From NCBI GenBank assembly GCA_963719135.1, contig CAVRAZ010000011.1:186001-250000 (forward strand): DNA of 64,000 nucleotides, in the 5' to 3' direction. The DNA comes from CAVRAZ01 sp963719135 (GTDB taxonomy: Bacteria; Pseudomonadota; Gammaproteobacteria; DSM-19610). A program made the translations under genes and the position numbers. The notes under the pieces were generated by a model. That model made no database searches. It saw only the letters and a program-made list of their open reading frames with translations, and was not told the origin of the DNA. Of the stretch, positions 9,110 to 18,213 are shown piece by piece. Each line of letters starts with the position of its first letter. Within the stretch, counting starts at the first letter, position 1.

Positions 9110-9265
9110 TCATTGCAGATGGACTTCGAGCCAGGGTTTGAGCAGAACCACGACCGCAAGGGCCCGGATGATTTGCGTCACGGGACCGGCCGGCGCCACG
9201 GCGTCCAGGACCGCTCCGCCCAGAATGACGCGACCGGCGCAGATCAGTAAGATATAACGTAACAA
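9110..9265 (-). CDS. Small hydrophobic membrane protein, 51 residues
   Basis: A short open frame starting at TTG 9265 with a good ribosome binding site (GAGAGG, eight bases upstream) and ending at TGA 9110. The product begins (M)LRYILLICAGRVILG and has two hydrophobic stretches (about residues 2-25 and 28-44) separated by a short APAGP turn, ending KPWLEVHLQ. It looks like a two-helix hairpin membrane protein. Support comes from the ribosome binding site, the terminator at 9051-9076 and the amphipathic pattern. I do not recognise a family. It lies downstream of iscR on the same strand, 214 bases away, and probably has its own promoter. Confidence 0.5.
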   Translation of the reverse strand: MLRYILLICAGRVILGGAVLDAVAPAGPVTQIIRALAVVVLLKPWLEVHLQ

Positions 9266-9479
9266 CAGGGCTGCCTCTCAGGAAACGGCAGGTGTGCGCC
9301 TGCATGCGACAGACCCTAACAGGTCGCGTCGCCCGCTTCCGTGACCCGGTAAGCGTTCGGGTCCGCACCGGCTCACAGATTCAGCCACTCGAGCGTCGGC
9401 GGCCGGATCGCAGTGCTTCACTCAGTGCATGAACAAGGATGCGCCGCCGTCCGGCAGTCCGCGAATTTCGCTCGACGAT

Positions 9480-9962
9480 TCAGTCCGCGCCGGCGCGCGA
9501 TACCGGCACCGCAATGCCGGCGTGCGGGTGATCGGTGTCCTGGCGGGCGATGACCGCGCGCACCGCGGGGCGGTTGAGAAAATCCTGCAGCGTGATGCTG
9601 TCGAGGTAGTCGTAGATGCGCTGACTCAGACTGCACCAGAGATCATGGGTCAGGCAGTGATCGCCTTCAGCGCAATCAACGTCACCGCCGCAGGTTGCGT
9701 CGACCTTCTCGTCGACCGCGGCGATGATGGCCGCGACGGTGATTTCACCGGCCGGACGCGCCAGCCGGTAACCGCCGCCGGGGCCGCGGACACCCTTGAC
9801 GAGTTGCTGGCGTCGCAGCTTGGAGAAAAGCTGTTCCAGATAGGAGAGCGAAATGCTCTGGCACACCGAAATGTCCGCCAGCGTGACCGGACCGCGCTGG
9901 TCGTGAATGGCCAGATCCATCATCGCGGTTACGGCGTAACGGCCCTTGGTAGACAATCGCAT
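9480..9962 (-). CDS. iscR: Rrf2-family regulator IscR, [2Fe-2S] type
   Basis: Transcription factor that senses iron-sulfur cluster status. The winged-helix domain occupies residues 1-65 (MRLSTKGRYAVTAMMDLA, then ISLSYLEQLFSKLRR as recognition helix). Cluster ligands match E. coli IscR almost exactly: Cys91, Cys97, Cys103 and His106 in the block CGGDVDC...CLTH. Length of 160 residues is standard. Unlike the usual arrangement, no iscSUA genes follow: downstream is a small membrane protein gene. Upstream is the DUF1249 gene on the same strand, 105 bases away. It may therefore act in trans or on genes outside the window. Confidence 0.9.
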   Translation of the reverse strand: MRLSTKGRYAVTAMMDLAIHDQRGPVTLADISVCQSISLSYLEQLFSKLRRQQLVKGVRGPGGGYRLARPAGEITVAAIIAAVDEKVDATCGGDVDCAEGDHCLTHDLWCSLSQRIYDYLDSITLQDFLNRPAVRAVIARQDTDHPHAGIAVPVSRAGAD

Positions 9963-10067
9963 GATAAACGTCCTGGAATCGCCCCGCCCTGTTTGCGCTC
10001 AGCCTAACAGCAGTGCCCCGAAAGCGGCAAGACAAACGGCAGCCGCGAAAACCCCGCGCGCGGCGCG

Positions 10068-10586
10068 TCAGGATTCGGCGTCGACCAGTTGCCCTTCGGC
10101 AACCCTCTGAGCCGCTTTTGAAAACTGGTCGCGTCCTGGCGAAAACCCGTGCCCCTGGCGCAGGCAATAACCCAACCACTTATGCAGAAAACGGTTGACT
10201 CCCCATTGCGTCGCCAGTGTGTAACGTTCCCGGCTGCGGTCGTACTCGGCGCCGCGCAGGCCGCGCCGCCGCCCCCGGCTGAGTACCTCGGCGACCTGCG
10301 CGTCGTGATACATTCGCACCAGCACGTCGGGCGCCGGGAACACGCCCCGGGCATCGCTGAACAGATAGGTCAGGCGCAGCGTCGTCGTATAGGGTGCACG
10401 ATCGACGATCTGGACATGCAGGGCGGGTCCACCCTCCGGCGACGAGACCGACGCCGTGTCAAGCAGTCCCGGCTCCGGAATCATCCGGCGCAGCAGAATG
10501 TAGTTGAGCTCGTAGAGCTCCATCAGCGCCGGAAGATCGCGTGCGCGCACGCCGGGGTGATTCATTGTCCGTTTGCCAATCAACAT
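10068..10586 (-). CDS. DUF1249 family protein (YqiB-like)
   Basis: A 172-residue cytoplasmic protein of the DUF1249 family (E. coli YqiB), function unknown. Family marks are LPALMELYELNYILLRRMIP near the N-terminus, the RYTT-like motif (APYTTTLRL), VRMYHDAQVAEVLS and the C-terminal QWGVNRFLHKWLGYCL. ATG 10565 (MNHPGV) is an alternative start that would remove seven residues; neither has a strong ribosome binding site. The C-terminal 25 residues after the family core are longer than in E. coli. iscR lies downstream on the same strand. Confidence 0.85.
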   Translation of the reverse strand: MLIGKRTMNHPGVRARDLPALMELYELNYILLRRMIPEPGLLDTASVSSPEGGPALHVQIVDRAPYTTTLRLTYLFSDARGVFPAPDVLVRMYHDAQVAEVLSRGRRRGLRGAEYDRSRERYTLATQWGVNRFLHKWLGYCLRQGHGFSPGRDQFSKAAQRVAEGQLVDAES

Positions 10587-10715
10587 AACGTGATCTTAGC
10601 ATAGTAGAATGTTGCGATGCCGTTACTTCCGCGCCTGTCGTATTGCCGGAAAAGCTATCGGCGTCAGGAACCCATACTTGACAAAACCGAACAATAGTGA
10701 TCGGGAACCGACAAC

Positions 10716-12350
10716 GTGAACAGACTTGAAATCAACACCCGGCCTTTCGAAGGACAACGTCCCGGCACATCGGGATTGCGCAAGAAGGTCGCCGTATTCC
10801 AGCAGCCGAACTACCTGGAAAATTTCGTCCAGTCGATTTTCGACGCGCTGGAGGGATTGCAGGAACAGACGCTGGTGGTCGGCGGCGACGGGCGCTACTA
10901 TAATTCAACGGCGATCCAGACGATCGTCCGCATGGCGGCCGCCAACGGCTTCGGCCGTATTCTGGTCGGGCGCAACGGCATACTGTCGACGCCGGCCGTT
11001 TCCTGCATCATACGCAAGTATCGCGCGTTCGGCGGCATCGTGCTCTCGGCCAGCCACAATCCGGCCGGCGTCGACGGCGATTTCGGCATCAAGTACAACG
11101 TCGGCAACGGCGGGCCCGCGCCGGAGTCGGTGACCGACGCGATCTATCGGCACACCACCGCGATCAGATCCTATCGCACGCTCGACAGCGCCGATATCGA
11201 TCTTGGCCAGTGCGGCGAAACGCAACTCGGCGCGACCCATGTCGAAATCATCGACCCGGTCGCCGACTACAGCGACCTGATGCAGCATCTGTTCGATTTC
11301 GACCGTATCGGCACGATGTTCAATTCAGGTCTGTTCCACATGCGCTTCGACGCCATGCACGCCGTGACCGGTCCTTATGCCATCGAGATTCTAGAACACC
11401 GGCTCGGCTTGTCCGACGACCAGATCGTCAACGCGGAACCCAAGGAGGATTTCGGCGGCGGGCACCCGGACCCCAACCTCGTGTACGCGAAAGACCTGGT
11501 CGACTGCCTGTTCGGCAGCCGCGCACCGGATTTCGGCGCGGCATCGGACGGCGACGGCGACCGCAACATGATTCTCGGCCGCAAGTTCTTCGTTACGCCG
11601 AGCGACAGCCTCGCGGTGCTGGCCGCCAACGCGCACCTGACACCCGGCTACCGCCTCGGCATCGCCGGCATCGCGCGTTCCATGCCCACCAGCCAGGCGG
11701 CCGACCGCGTCGCCGAGCGGCTCGGCATCGACTGCTACGAGACACCCACGGGCTGGAAATTTTTCGGCAATCTGCTCGACGCGCGCATGGTCACTCTGTG
11801 CGGCGAGGAAAGTTTCGGCACGGGCTCCGATCACGTGCGCGAAAAGGACGGGCTCTGGGCGGTCCTGTTCTGGCTGAATCTGCTGGCGGTCCGCAAGGAA
11901 TCGGTCGCCGACATCGTGCACAGTCACTGGCGCCGCTTCGGCCGCAATTATTACTCCCGTCACGATTACGAAAGCGTCGACAGTGACGGCGCCAACGCGC
12001 TGATCGACGCGCTGCGCAAACAGGCCGGCCAGTTGCGCGGCAGACGCTTCGGCGATTACGCAGTGGCGTTCAACGACGACTTCGCTTACACCGACCCGGT
12101 CGACGGCTCGCTCAGCGAACACCAGGGCATCCGCGTCGGCTTCACCGACGGTTCGCGCATCGTCTATCGCCTGTCCGGCACCGGTACCGAGGGCGCCACC
12201 CTGCGGGTCTATGTCGAACGCTTCGAACCCAACCCGGAAAAACAGGGGCTGGACACGCAACAGGCGCTCGCCGACCTGATCCGCATCGCCGACGAAGTCG
12301 CCGGCATCCGGCAGCACACCCGCCGCGATGCGCCGACCGTGATCACCTGA
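10716..12350 (+). CDS. pgm: Phosphoglucomutase, alpha-D-glucose phosphate specific
   Basis: Interconverts glucose-1-phosphate and glucose-6-phosphate, linking glycogen and sugar-nucleotide synthesis with glycolysis. The 544-residue product shows the four domains of the family: catalytic phosphoserine Ser113 in SASHNPAG, the Mg2+ loop DGDGDRN (278-284), the sugar-recognition motif CGEESFG (about residue 368) and a C-terminal phosphate-binding loop (RLSGTGTEGATLR). The N-terminal FGTSGLR-type motif reads PGTSGLRKK. GTG 10716 is used as start. A possible -35 (TTGACA, 10678-10683) lies upstream without a clear -10. Glucokinase is encoded at 27.6 kb and would feed the same pool. Confidence 0.95.
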   Translation: MNRLEINTRPFEGQRPGTSGLRKKVAVFQQPNYLENFVQSIFDALEGLQEQTLVVGGDGRYYNSTAIQTIVRMAAANGFGRILVGRNGILSTPAVSCIIRKYRAFGGIVLSASHNPAGVDGDFGIKYNVGNGGPAPESVTDAIYRHTTAIRSYRTLDSADIDLGQCGETQLGATHVEIIDPVADYSDLMQHLFDFDRIGTMFNSGLFHMRFDAMHAVTGPYAIEILEHRLGLSDDQIVNAEPKEDFGGGHPDPNLVYAKDLVDCLFGSRAPDFGAASDGDGDRNMILGRKFFVTPSDSLAVLAANAHLTPGYRLGIAGIARSMPTSQAADRVAERLGIDCYETPTGWKFFGNLLDARMVTLCGEESFGTGSDHVREKDGLWAVLFWLNLLAVRKESVADIVHSHWRRFGRNYYSRHDYESVDSDGANALIDALRKQAGQLRGRRFGDYAVAFNDDFAYTDPVDGSLSEHQGIRVGFTDGSRIVYRLSGTGTEGATLRVYVERFEPNPEKQGLDTQQALADLIRIADEVAGIRQHTRRDAPTVIT

Positions 12351-12363
12351 CGCGGGGGCCAGG

Positions 12364-13837
12364 ATGCCCGCCGGCACGGTCAGAAGCGACGCGTTCCTCA
12401 GCCGGCTTGAAGCCGGGCTGCCGGCGCACTGCGTGTTGCGCGAGGACGCGGAACTCAAGCCTTACGAGTGCGACGGCCTGTCGGCCTATCGCAGCGTTCC
12501 CGGTCTGGTCGTGCTCCCGGAAACCGTCGAACAGGTTCAGCACGTGCTGCGCTGTTGCCGGCAATGGCAGGTGCCGGTGGTCGCGCGCGGGTCCGGCACC
12601 GGCCTGTCGGGCGGCGCCCTGCCGCTGGCCGACGGAGTCCTGCTCGGTCTGGCGAAATTCAATCGTATCCTGGATATCGACGTCGCCAACCGGCTGGCGA
12701 CGGTGCAGCCCGGCGTGCGCAATCTGGCGGTCTCGCAGGCCGCCGCGCCGCACGGGCTCTACTACGCACCCGATCCTTCGTCGCAGATCGCCTGTTCGGT
12801 CGGCGGCAACGTCGCGGAGAACGCCGGCGGCGTGCATTGCCTGAAATACGGCCTGACCGTGCACAACGTCGTGCAGCTCAAGATCGTCACGATCGACGGT
12901 GAACTGATGACCATCGGCAGCCGCGCGTACGACGCGCCGGGCTACGATCTGCTTGCGTTGCTGACCGGTTCGGAGGGGATGCTCGGCGTGATCGTCGAAG
13001 TCACGGTGCGCCTGCTGCCCGTGCCGGAATACGCCCAGGTGATCATGGCGTCGTTCGACAGCGTCGAGGCGGCGGGCGCCGCGGTGGCCGCAATCATTTC
13101 CGCCGGCGTCATTCCGGCCGGCCTGGAAATGATGGACAATCTGGCGCATGCACGCGGCGGAGGATTTCGTGCATGCCGGTTATCCGACCGGCGCCGCGGC
13201 GATTCTGCTGTGCGAACTGGACGGCACGCGCGCCGAAGGTCGACGCGCAGCTCGCGCGCGTCGAACGCCTGCTGCACGACGCCGGCGCCCATGAAACACG
13301 GGTCGCGACGCGACGAAGCGGAGCGCTGAAATTCTGGGCCGGGCGCAAGGCCGCGTTTCCCGCCGTCGGCCGCCTTGCGCCGGATTATTATTGCATGGAC
13401 GGCACGATTCCGCGCAAACACCTGGGCAAGGTGCTCGGCGCCATCAATGCAATGGTCCGAAGACTACGGCCTGCCGGTGGCCAATGTGTTTCATGCCGGC
13501 GACGGCAACCTGCACCCGCTGATCCTGTACGACGCCAACAAGCCGGGCGAACTGCGAACGCACCGAGGAATTCGGCGCAGGATTCTCGAACTGTGCGTCA
13601 GCGTCGGCGGCACCATCACCGGCGAGCACGGCGTCGGCGTCGAGAAGATCAACCAGATGTGCGCGCAGTTCGACAGCGCCGAACTCGACGCAGTTTCACG
13701 CCATCAAACAGGCGTTCGACCCGGACGGGCTGCTCAATCCCGGCAAGGCGATCCCGACGCTGGCACGCTGCGCGGAATACGGGCGCATGCACGTCCACGG
13801 CGGCCAGGTGCCGTTTCCCGAACTGGAGCGCTTTTGA
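12364..13837 (+). CDS. glcD: Glycolate oxidase FAD-binding subunit GlcD, multiple frameshifts
   Basis: FAD-linked subunit that oxidises glycolate to glyoxylate. Starting at ATG 12364, the PCMH-type FAD domain is intact (VARGSGTGLSGGALP, SVGGNVAENAGGVHCLKYG). Thereafter the frame jumps repeatedly: extra bases near 13147, 13238, 13455, 13555 and 13686, and one missing base near 13580. Reading across them restores the family sequence, including DYYCMDGTIPRK, NVFHAGDGNLHPLIL, GEHGVGVEKINQMC and the end GQVPFPELERF. About 490 residues would result. Six indels in 550 bases with all motifs kept argue for local sequence error; true decay is the alternative. The stop overlaps the TTG start of glcE. 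Confidence 0.85.
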
Positions 13838-14899
13838 GCGACGGCGGCGATGCACTCGATGCCCTGCGCGACCGCATTGCGCAGGCATTCGCCGCACGCA
13901 CGCCGGTGCGCCTGACCGGCGGCGGCACCAAGGGCTTTTACGGACGCGCGTGTTCCGGCGAAACGCTGTCGCTGGCCGGCCATTGCGGCGTGATCGACTA
14001 CGAGCCGTCGGAGCTGGTGCTGACCGCGCGCGCCGGCACGCCGTTGCGCGACGTCGAAACGCTGCTCGCCGGGCACGGCCAGATGCTGGCGTTCGAGCCG
14101 CCGCATTTCGGCGCCGCCGCGACACTGGGCGGCACCGTCGCCTGCGGACTGTCGGGGCCGCGCCGCCCACACGCCGGCGCGGTCCGCGATTTCGTGCTCG
14201 GCACGCGCATCATCAATGGCAGGGGCGAACCGCTGTCGCTTCGGCGGCCGTGTGATGAAGAACGTGGCCGGTTACGATCTGTCGCGCCTGATGGCCGGCG
14301 CACTCGGCACGCTTGGCGTGCTCATGGAGGTCTCGCTGAAGGTCCTGCCGCGACCCGAAACTGAAGTCACGCTGCGCCTGACGCTGCCGCTGGAACGCGC
14401 ACTGGCGCAGTGCCGCGCCTGGGCGGCTGCGCCGGTGCCGGTTTCAGCCAGCGCGTTTCACGCCGGTCAACTGACACTGCGCCTGTCCGGCGCGGAACCT
14501 TCCGTCCGCCAGGCCGCACAACGGATCGGCGGCGAAACCGTCGCCGGCGGTGACGCGTTCTGGACCGCGCTGCGCGAACAGACGCATCCGTTCTTCGCGA
14601 TGTCCGCTCCGCTGTGGCGGATCAGCCTTCCGTCCGACACGCCGGCCGCGGCGCTGCCGGGTGCGTGCCTGTACGAATGGGGCGGCGCGCTGCGCTGGTG
14701 GCAGGGCGAGGGCGATGTCGAGGCGCTACGGCGGACCGTGCAGGCTGCCGGCGGTTCCGCCACGCTGTTCCGGCACGGCGATCGCGATCGGGTGTTTCAA
14801 CCGCTGGACGGGGCGGTGCTGCGCCTGCATCGGCGGCTCAAGCAGGCGCTCGATCCGGCGGGCATTCTCAATCCGGGCAGACTCTACCGGGACCTGTGA
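13834..14899 (+). CDS. glcE: Glycolate oxidase FAD-binding subunit GlcE, frameshifted
   Basis: Second FAD-binding subunit of glycolate oxidase. TTG 13834 overlaps the glcD stop by four bases. The N-terminal half has the FAD-binding motif VRLTGGGTKGFYG and the block HFGAAATLGGTVACGLSGP; one extra base near 14239 breaks the frame inside GEPLS-FGGRVMKNVAGYD, after which the C-terminal half continues (LMAGALGTLGVLMEVSLKVLP) to ALDPAGILNPGRLY. The joined product would be about 354 residues, normal for GlcE. As in glcD, everything around the indel is conserved. glcF begins one base after the stop. Confidence 0.85.
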
Positions 14900-14900
14900 G

Positions 14901-16115
14901 ATGCAGACGTCGATCGATGAACGGTACCGGCAGACCGCGCTTGGAATCGAGGCCGACCGCGTGCTGCGCAGTTGCGTGCACTGCGGATTCTGCAACGCGA
15001 CCTGCCCGACCTACCAGTTGCTCGGCGACGAACTGGATGGGCCGCGCGGCCGCATTTACCAGATCAAGCAGATACTGGAAGGCACGCCGGCAGCAGCGTC
15101 CATCCGCACCCACCTCGATCGCTGCCTCACCTGCCGCAACTGCGAAACCACCTGCCCGTCGGGCGTCGACTACCACCGCCTGCTCGACATCGGCCGCACG
15201 CTGGTCGAGCAGCAACTCGAACGTCCCTGGCACGAACGGGTACTGCGCTATGCACTGCTCCGCGTACTGCCCTATCGGCGTCGTTTCGCGCCGCTGCTGC
15301 GCTTGGGACGGCTGGTGCGCCCGCTGCTGCCGGCCGCCGTGAAAGCGCACGTGCCGCTCGCACGAGCGACGGGTGCACGGCCGGCGGCGCTGCGTGCGCG
15401 CCGCGTCATCCTGCTCGAGGGCTGCGTACAACCCGCGCTGGCGCCTCAGATCAACGCAGCGACCGTCCGCGTGCTCGACCGGCTCGGCGTCGGCGTCGTG
15501 ACCGGCGCAGAAGCCGGCTGCTGCGGCGCGCTGCCCTGGCACCTCACCGACAACGCGCGTGCACTGGCCATGGCGCGAACCAACGTCGACGCCTGGTGGC
15601 CGCTTATGCAGGCCGGCGCGGAGGCGATCGTTATCAACGCGTCGGGCTGCGCGCCGATGGTCAAGGACTACGGTCACCTGCTGCGCGACGATCCGGTTTA
15701 CGCGGACAAGGCGGCGCAAGTCAGTGCGCTCGCCCGCGATGCCGGCGAGTTCGTCGCCACGCTCGATCCGGCGCCGCTGAAGAATGCCGGCGGGCAACGC
15801 ATCGCCTTCCATGCGCCCTGCACCTTGCAGCACGGCCAGCGGCTTGCCGGCGTGGTGGAACGGCTGCTCGGCGGACTGGGTTTCGAATTGACGCCGGTCG
15901 CCGATCCGCACCTGTGCTGCGGCGCGGCCGGCACTTATTCGCTGCTGCAACCGGCTATTTCGCGCCGTCTGCGCGACGCCAAGTGCAGTGCGCTGCAACA
16001 GGGTTCGCCGACGCTGATCGCGACGGCGAACATCGGCTGCATGCTGCATCTCGATGAAGGCACCGCCGTGCCGGTCGTGCACTGGCTGGAACTGCTGGAC
16101 CGCCTGCGGGAATAG
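14901..16115 (+). CDS. glcF: Glycolate oxidase iron-sulfur subunit GlcF
   Basis: Iron-sulfur subunit of glycolate oxidase, passing electrons from the flavin subunits towards the quinone pool at the membrane. Two [4Fe-4S] ferredoxin motifs lie at the N-terminus (CVHCGFCNATCP, about residues 26-37, and CLTCRNCETTCP, about 77-88). Two cysteine-rich CCG-type domains follow (GCCGALPWH and LCCGAAGTYSLL). The 404-residue frame is uninterrupted, in contrast to glcD and glcE just upstream. The operon glcDEF stands alone without malate synthase (glcB) or the GlcC regulator. Confidence 0.92.
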   Translation: MQTSIDERYRQTALGIEADRVLRSCVHCGFCNATCPTYQLLGDELDGPRGRIYQIKQILEGTPAAASIRTHLDRCLTCRNCETTCPSGVDYHRLLDIGRTLVEQQLERPWHERVLRYALLRVLPYRRRFAPLLRLGRLVRPLLPAAVKAHVPLARATGARPAALRARRVILLEGCVQPALAPQINAATVRVLDRLGVGVVTGAEAGCCGALPWHLTDNARALAMARTNVDAWWPLMQAGAEAIVINASGCAPMVKDYGHLLRDDPVYADKAAQVSALARDAGEFVATLDPAPLKNAGGQRIAFHAPCTLQHGQRLAGVVERLLGGLGFELTPVADPHLCCGAAGTYSLLQPAISRRLRDAKCSALQQGSPTLIATANIGCMLHLDEGTAVPVVHWLELLDRLRE

Positions 16116-16207
16116 AGCGGGAAATTCCGTACCGAATGGTGGCTTGGGGCGGCCCGACACCGGGATTAGAATAACCGCCATTTACAAGAGCCAAAGGTGG
16201 AAATCCA

Positions 16208-17023
16208 GTGAACACACCGCTTCTTCCACTGGTCGTGGAACCCGAACAACTGGCCGCAGCGCTGGGTCACGAGCGCCTGCTGATCCTGCACATCACGAGA
16301 CCGGAGCGCTACGCGTTCCATATACCGGGCGCGATCCTGCTGCAGGGAATGCAGTTTGTGCGCATCGAAAAGCCGGTCATGGGTCTGCTGCCGGACGCGC
16401 GGACGCTGGGTGAACTGTTCGCGTCGCTGGGCATGACGGCGGATACCCACGTGGTGGCCTGCGACGATGAGGGCGGCGGCTGGGCCGGCCGTTTTCTCTG
16501 GACACTGGACGCGGTCGGACACCGGCACTGCTCGCTGCTGAACGGCGGTCTGGTCGCCTGGCTTAACGAAGGGCATCCCTACGAACAGACGGCGGCCACG
16601 CCGCAACGCGGCGCCGAATACCCCGTCGACGGCTTCACGCGCGCCACGCTGCAGATCGACTATCTTCTCTCGCGACTTCACGCGCCCGACCTCGGCCTGC
16701 TCGACAGCCGCACGCCCGAGGAATTCACGGGCGCGAAACGCCTGGCCGAGCGCGGAGGACACATCCCCGGCGCGGTCAACCTCAACTGGCTGGACACCAT
16801 GGACGCTGCGCGCAACCTGCGCTTCAAGCCCGCGGACCAGTTGCGCGACATGCTCGAAGCGCGCGGCCTGACGCCGGACAAGGAAATCGTCTGCTACTGC
16901 CAATCGCACCACCGCTCTTCGCACGCCTACATCATGCTCAAGATGCTGGGCTATGAACGCGTCCGCGGCTACCCCGGCGCCTGGTCGGAATGGGGCAACC
17001 GCAGCGATACGCCGGTGGAGTGA
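16208..17023 (+). CDS. Thiosulfate sulfurtransferase (two rhodanese domains)
   Basis: Cytoplasmic sulfurtransferase of 271 residues with tandem rhodanese domains. The N-terminal domain (residues 1-130) is inactive: its loop reads ACDDEGGGWAGRF with no catalytic Cys. The C-terminal domain carries the active loop CQSHHRSS, where the Cys would hold the persulfide. The motif HIPGAVNLNW marks the second domain start. The lack of a CGSGVTA-type loop argues for a SseA-like or thiosulfate-type enzyme of uncertain substrate. It may take part in sulfur oxidation or cyanide detoxification. A long repeat element follows within 28 bases. Confidence 0.85.
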   Translation: MNTPLLPLVVEPEQLAAALGHERLLILHITRPERYAFHIPGAILLQGMQFVRIEKPVMGLLPDARTLGELFASLGMTADTHVVACDDEGGGWAGRFLWTLDAVGHRHCSLLNGGLVAWLNEGHPYEQTAATPQRGAEYPVDGFTRATLQIDYLLSRLHAPDLGLLDSRTPEEFTGAKRLAERGGHIPGAVNLNWLDTMDAARNLRFKPADQLRDMLEARGLTPDKEIVCYCQSHHRSSHAYIMLKMLGYERVRGYPGAWSEWGNRSDTPVE

Positions 17024-17050
17024 TGTCGGTGTGAACTGCCGTGGAAAAGC

Positions 17051-17475
17051 AAGAACCCTTTCAACCGCTAAGGACGCAAAGGACGCGAAGGGAAAATATA
17101 TAGAAACCCTCTTAACCACAAAGGGCACAAAGGACACAAAGGACACAAAGACTTCCAGGGCCGGTCCGGCCAAGCAAACTATTTGGGTGGCCGACCGGTA
17201 CCTTCGCTGTATGTCCTGCGATTGACGCAGTTCTCGGACTTGAGCCTGACCTATGTGGCTGACGCCTGCAGGAGCGGCCGTCGGCCGCGACTGCGAAGGA
17301 CACAAGAACCTGCTTTCGCGGTACAAGTCATTACACTGGGGGGACATACGCAGGAAACCTTCGTGTCCTTTGTGTCCTTTGTGGTTAAGTGGGTTTCGAT
17401 TATTTTCCCTTCGCGTCCTTCGCGTCCTTTGCGGTTGAAAGGGTCTTGGCGTCCTTGGCGGTTGAAACGGTCTTG
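17051..17475. repeat. Nested inverted-repeat intergenic element, copy A
   Basis: Outer arms at 17051-17096 and 17402-17446 are near-perfect inverted repeats built on AACCGCNAAGGACGC. Inner arms at 17103-17150 and 17359-17397 are built on TTAACCACAAAGGACAC. About 210 bases in the middle include a palindrome-like GGAGCGGCC...GGCCGCGA at 17271-17292. An extra copy of the outer arm follows at 17448-17474. The right end overlaps the 3' end of the cytochrome gene on the minus strand. No protein is encoded. Confidence 0.8.
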
Positions 17476-18140
17476 CCCTCAGTCGCTGAACGATCGGTGC
17501 TTCCCGGCATCCGCGAAATGTAATCGGCCACCGCGCCGATGTCTTCGTCGGTGCAGGTCTTCACGCGTTCCACCATGACGGGATTGCCGTTCTTGCGGAA
17601 ACCGTCGCGCAGCCAGCGCAGTTGCCTCACCAGATACGCGAAGTGCTGGCCCCGCAGTCGGGGGAAGAATGCGTCGGCGTCGCCCTCGCCTGCGGCGCCA
17701 TGACAATCGGCGCACTGCTTTTCGTACCGCGCGCGGCCCTGGTCCAGCCGATCGCCCGGTCCTTTACCCGGATTCGGATCGGGGCTCAGCGTCGCGATAT
17801 ACGCGGCCACGTCCGCAATCGCCTGGGCGCCTCCGATGGTATCGGGATCAGTAAACGGGTACATGGTGGGGTTTTCGCGATGCCGGGAGCGGATATCGGC
17901 AAGCTGCTTGATCAGCACCTGGCGGTGTTGACCCGCGATCACCGGAAAACTTCCGTCGGGCTTGCCCCAGCCGTTGTCCAGGTGACAGGTCGCGCACAGC
18001 GGGTAGATCTTTCTGCCGTCGTCGACATTTGGGATCAGCGCGAGCGCCTTGTGGAGTTCATCGACGGGACCCTCGCCGGCGCCGCACGGCACTGCGACAC
18101 CGATCCCCAACAGAATTGCGAGCAGAATGCGGCTGGACAT
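17400..18140 (-). CDS. Periplasmic dihaem cytochrome c
   Basis: Cytochrome c4-like electron carrier of 246 residues with a signal peptide (about residues 1-21) and two haem-binding motifs, CATCH near residue 49 and CADCH near residue 143. Candidate axial Met residues follow in each half (PTMYPF, NPVMVERV). The two-domain layout fits cytochrome c4 or a related class I dihaem protein delivering electrons to an oxidase. Oddity: the last about 25 residues (KTVSTAKDAKTLSTAKDAK...) are translated from the repeat element at 17400-17475, which also provides the stop. The native protein probably ended just after SRMPGS. Confidence 0.85.
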   Translation of the reverse strand: MSSRILLAILLGIGVAVPCGAGEGPVDELHKALALIPNVDDGRKIYPLCATCHLDNGWGKPDGSFPVIAGQHRQVLIKQLADIRSRHRENPTMYPFTDPDTIGGAQAIADVAAYIATLSPDPNPGKGPGDRLDQGRARYEKQCADCHGAAGEGDADAFFPRLRGQHFAYLVRQLRWLRDGFRKNGNPVMVERVKTCTDEDIGAVADYISRMPGSTDRSATEGKTVSTAKDAKTLSTAKDAKDAKGK

Positions 18141-18213
18141 ATCTATAAGACATCACTAATATTATGGGCATCTGCGGGCATCAAGCTCCTTGCCACGCTG
18201 CGAGTGACGCGCA

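Noticed and set aside
10678..10710. TTGACA as -35 element before pgm
   Set aside because: No matching -10 sequence at 16-18 bases distance.
17051..17475. Insertion sequence
   Set aside because: Long terminal inverted repeats are present, but the interior has no transposase frame and no target duplication could be recognised.
17183..17578. Open frames such as 17183-17578 and 47480-47788 with FVSFV or TAKDAKDAKG repeats
   Set aside because: They are translations of the arms of the intergenic repeat elements and have no independent support, except where they extend the cytochrome gene.
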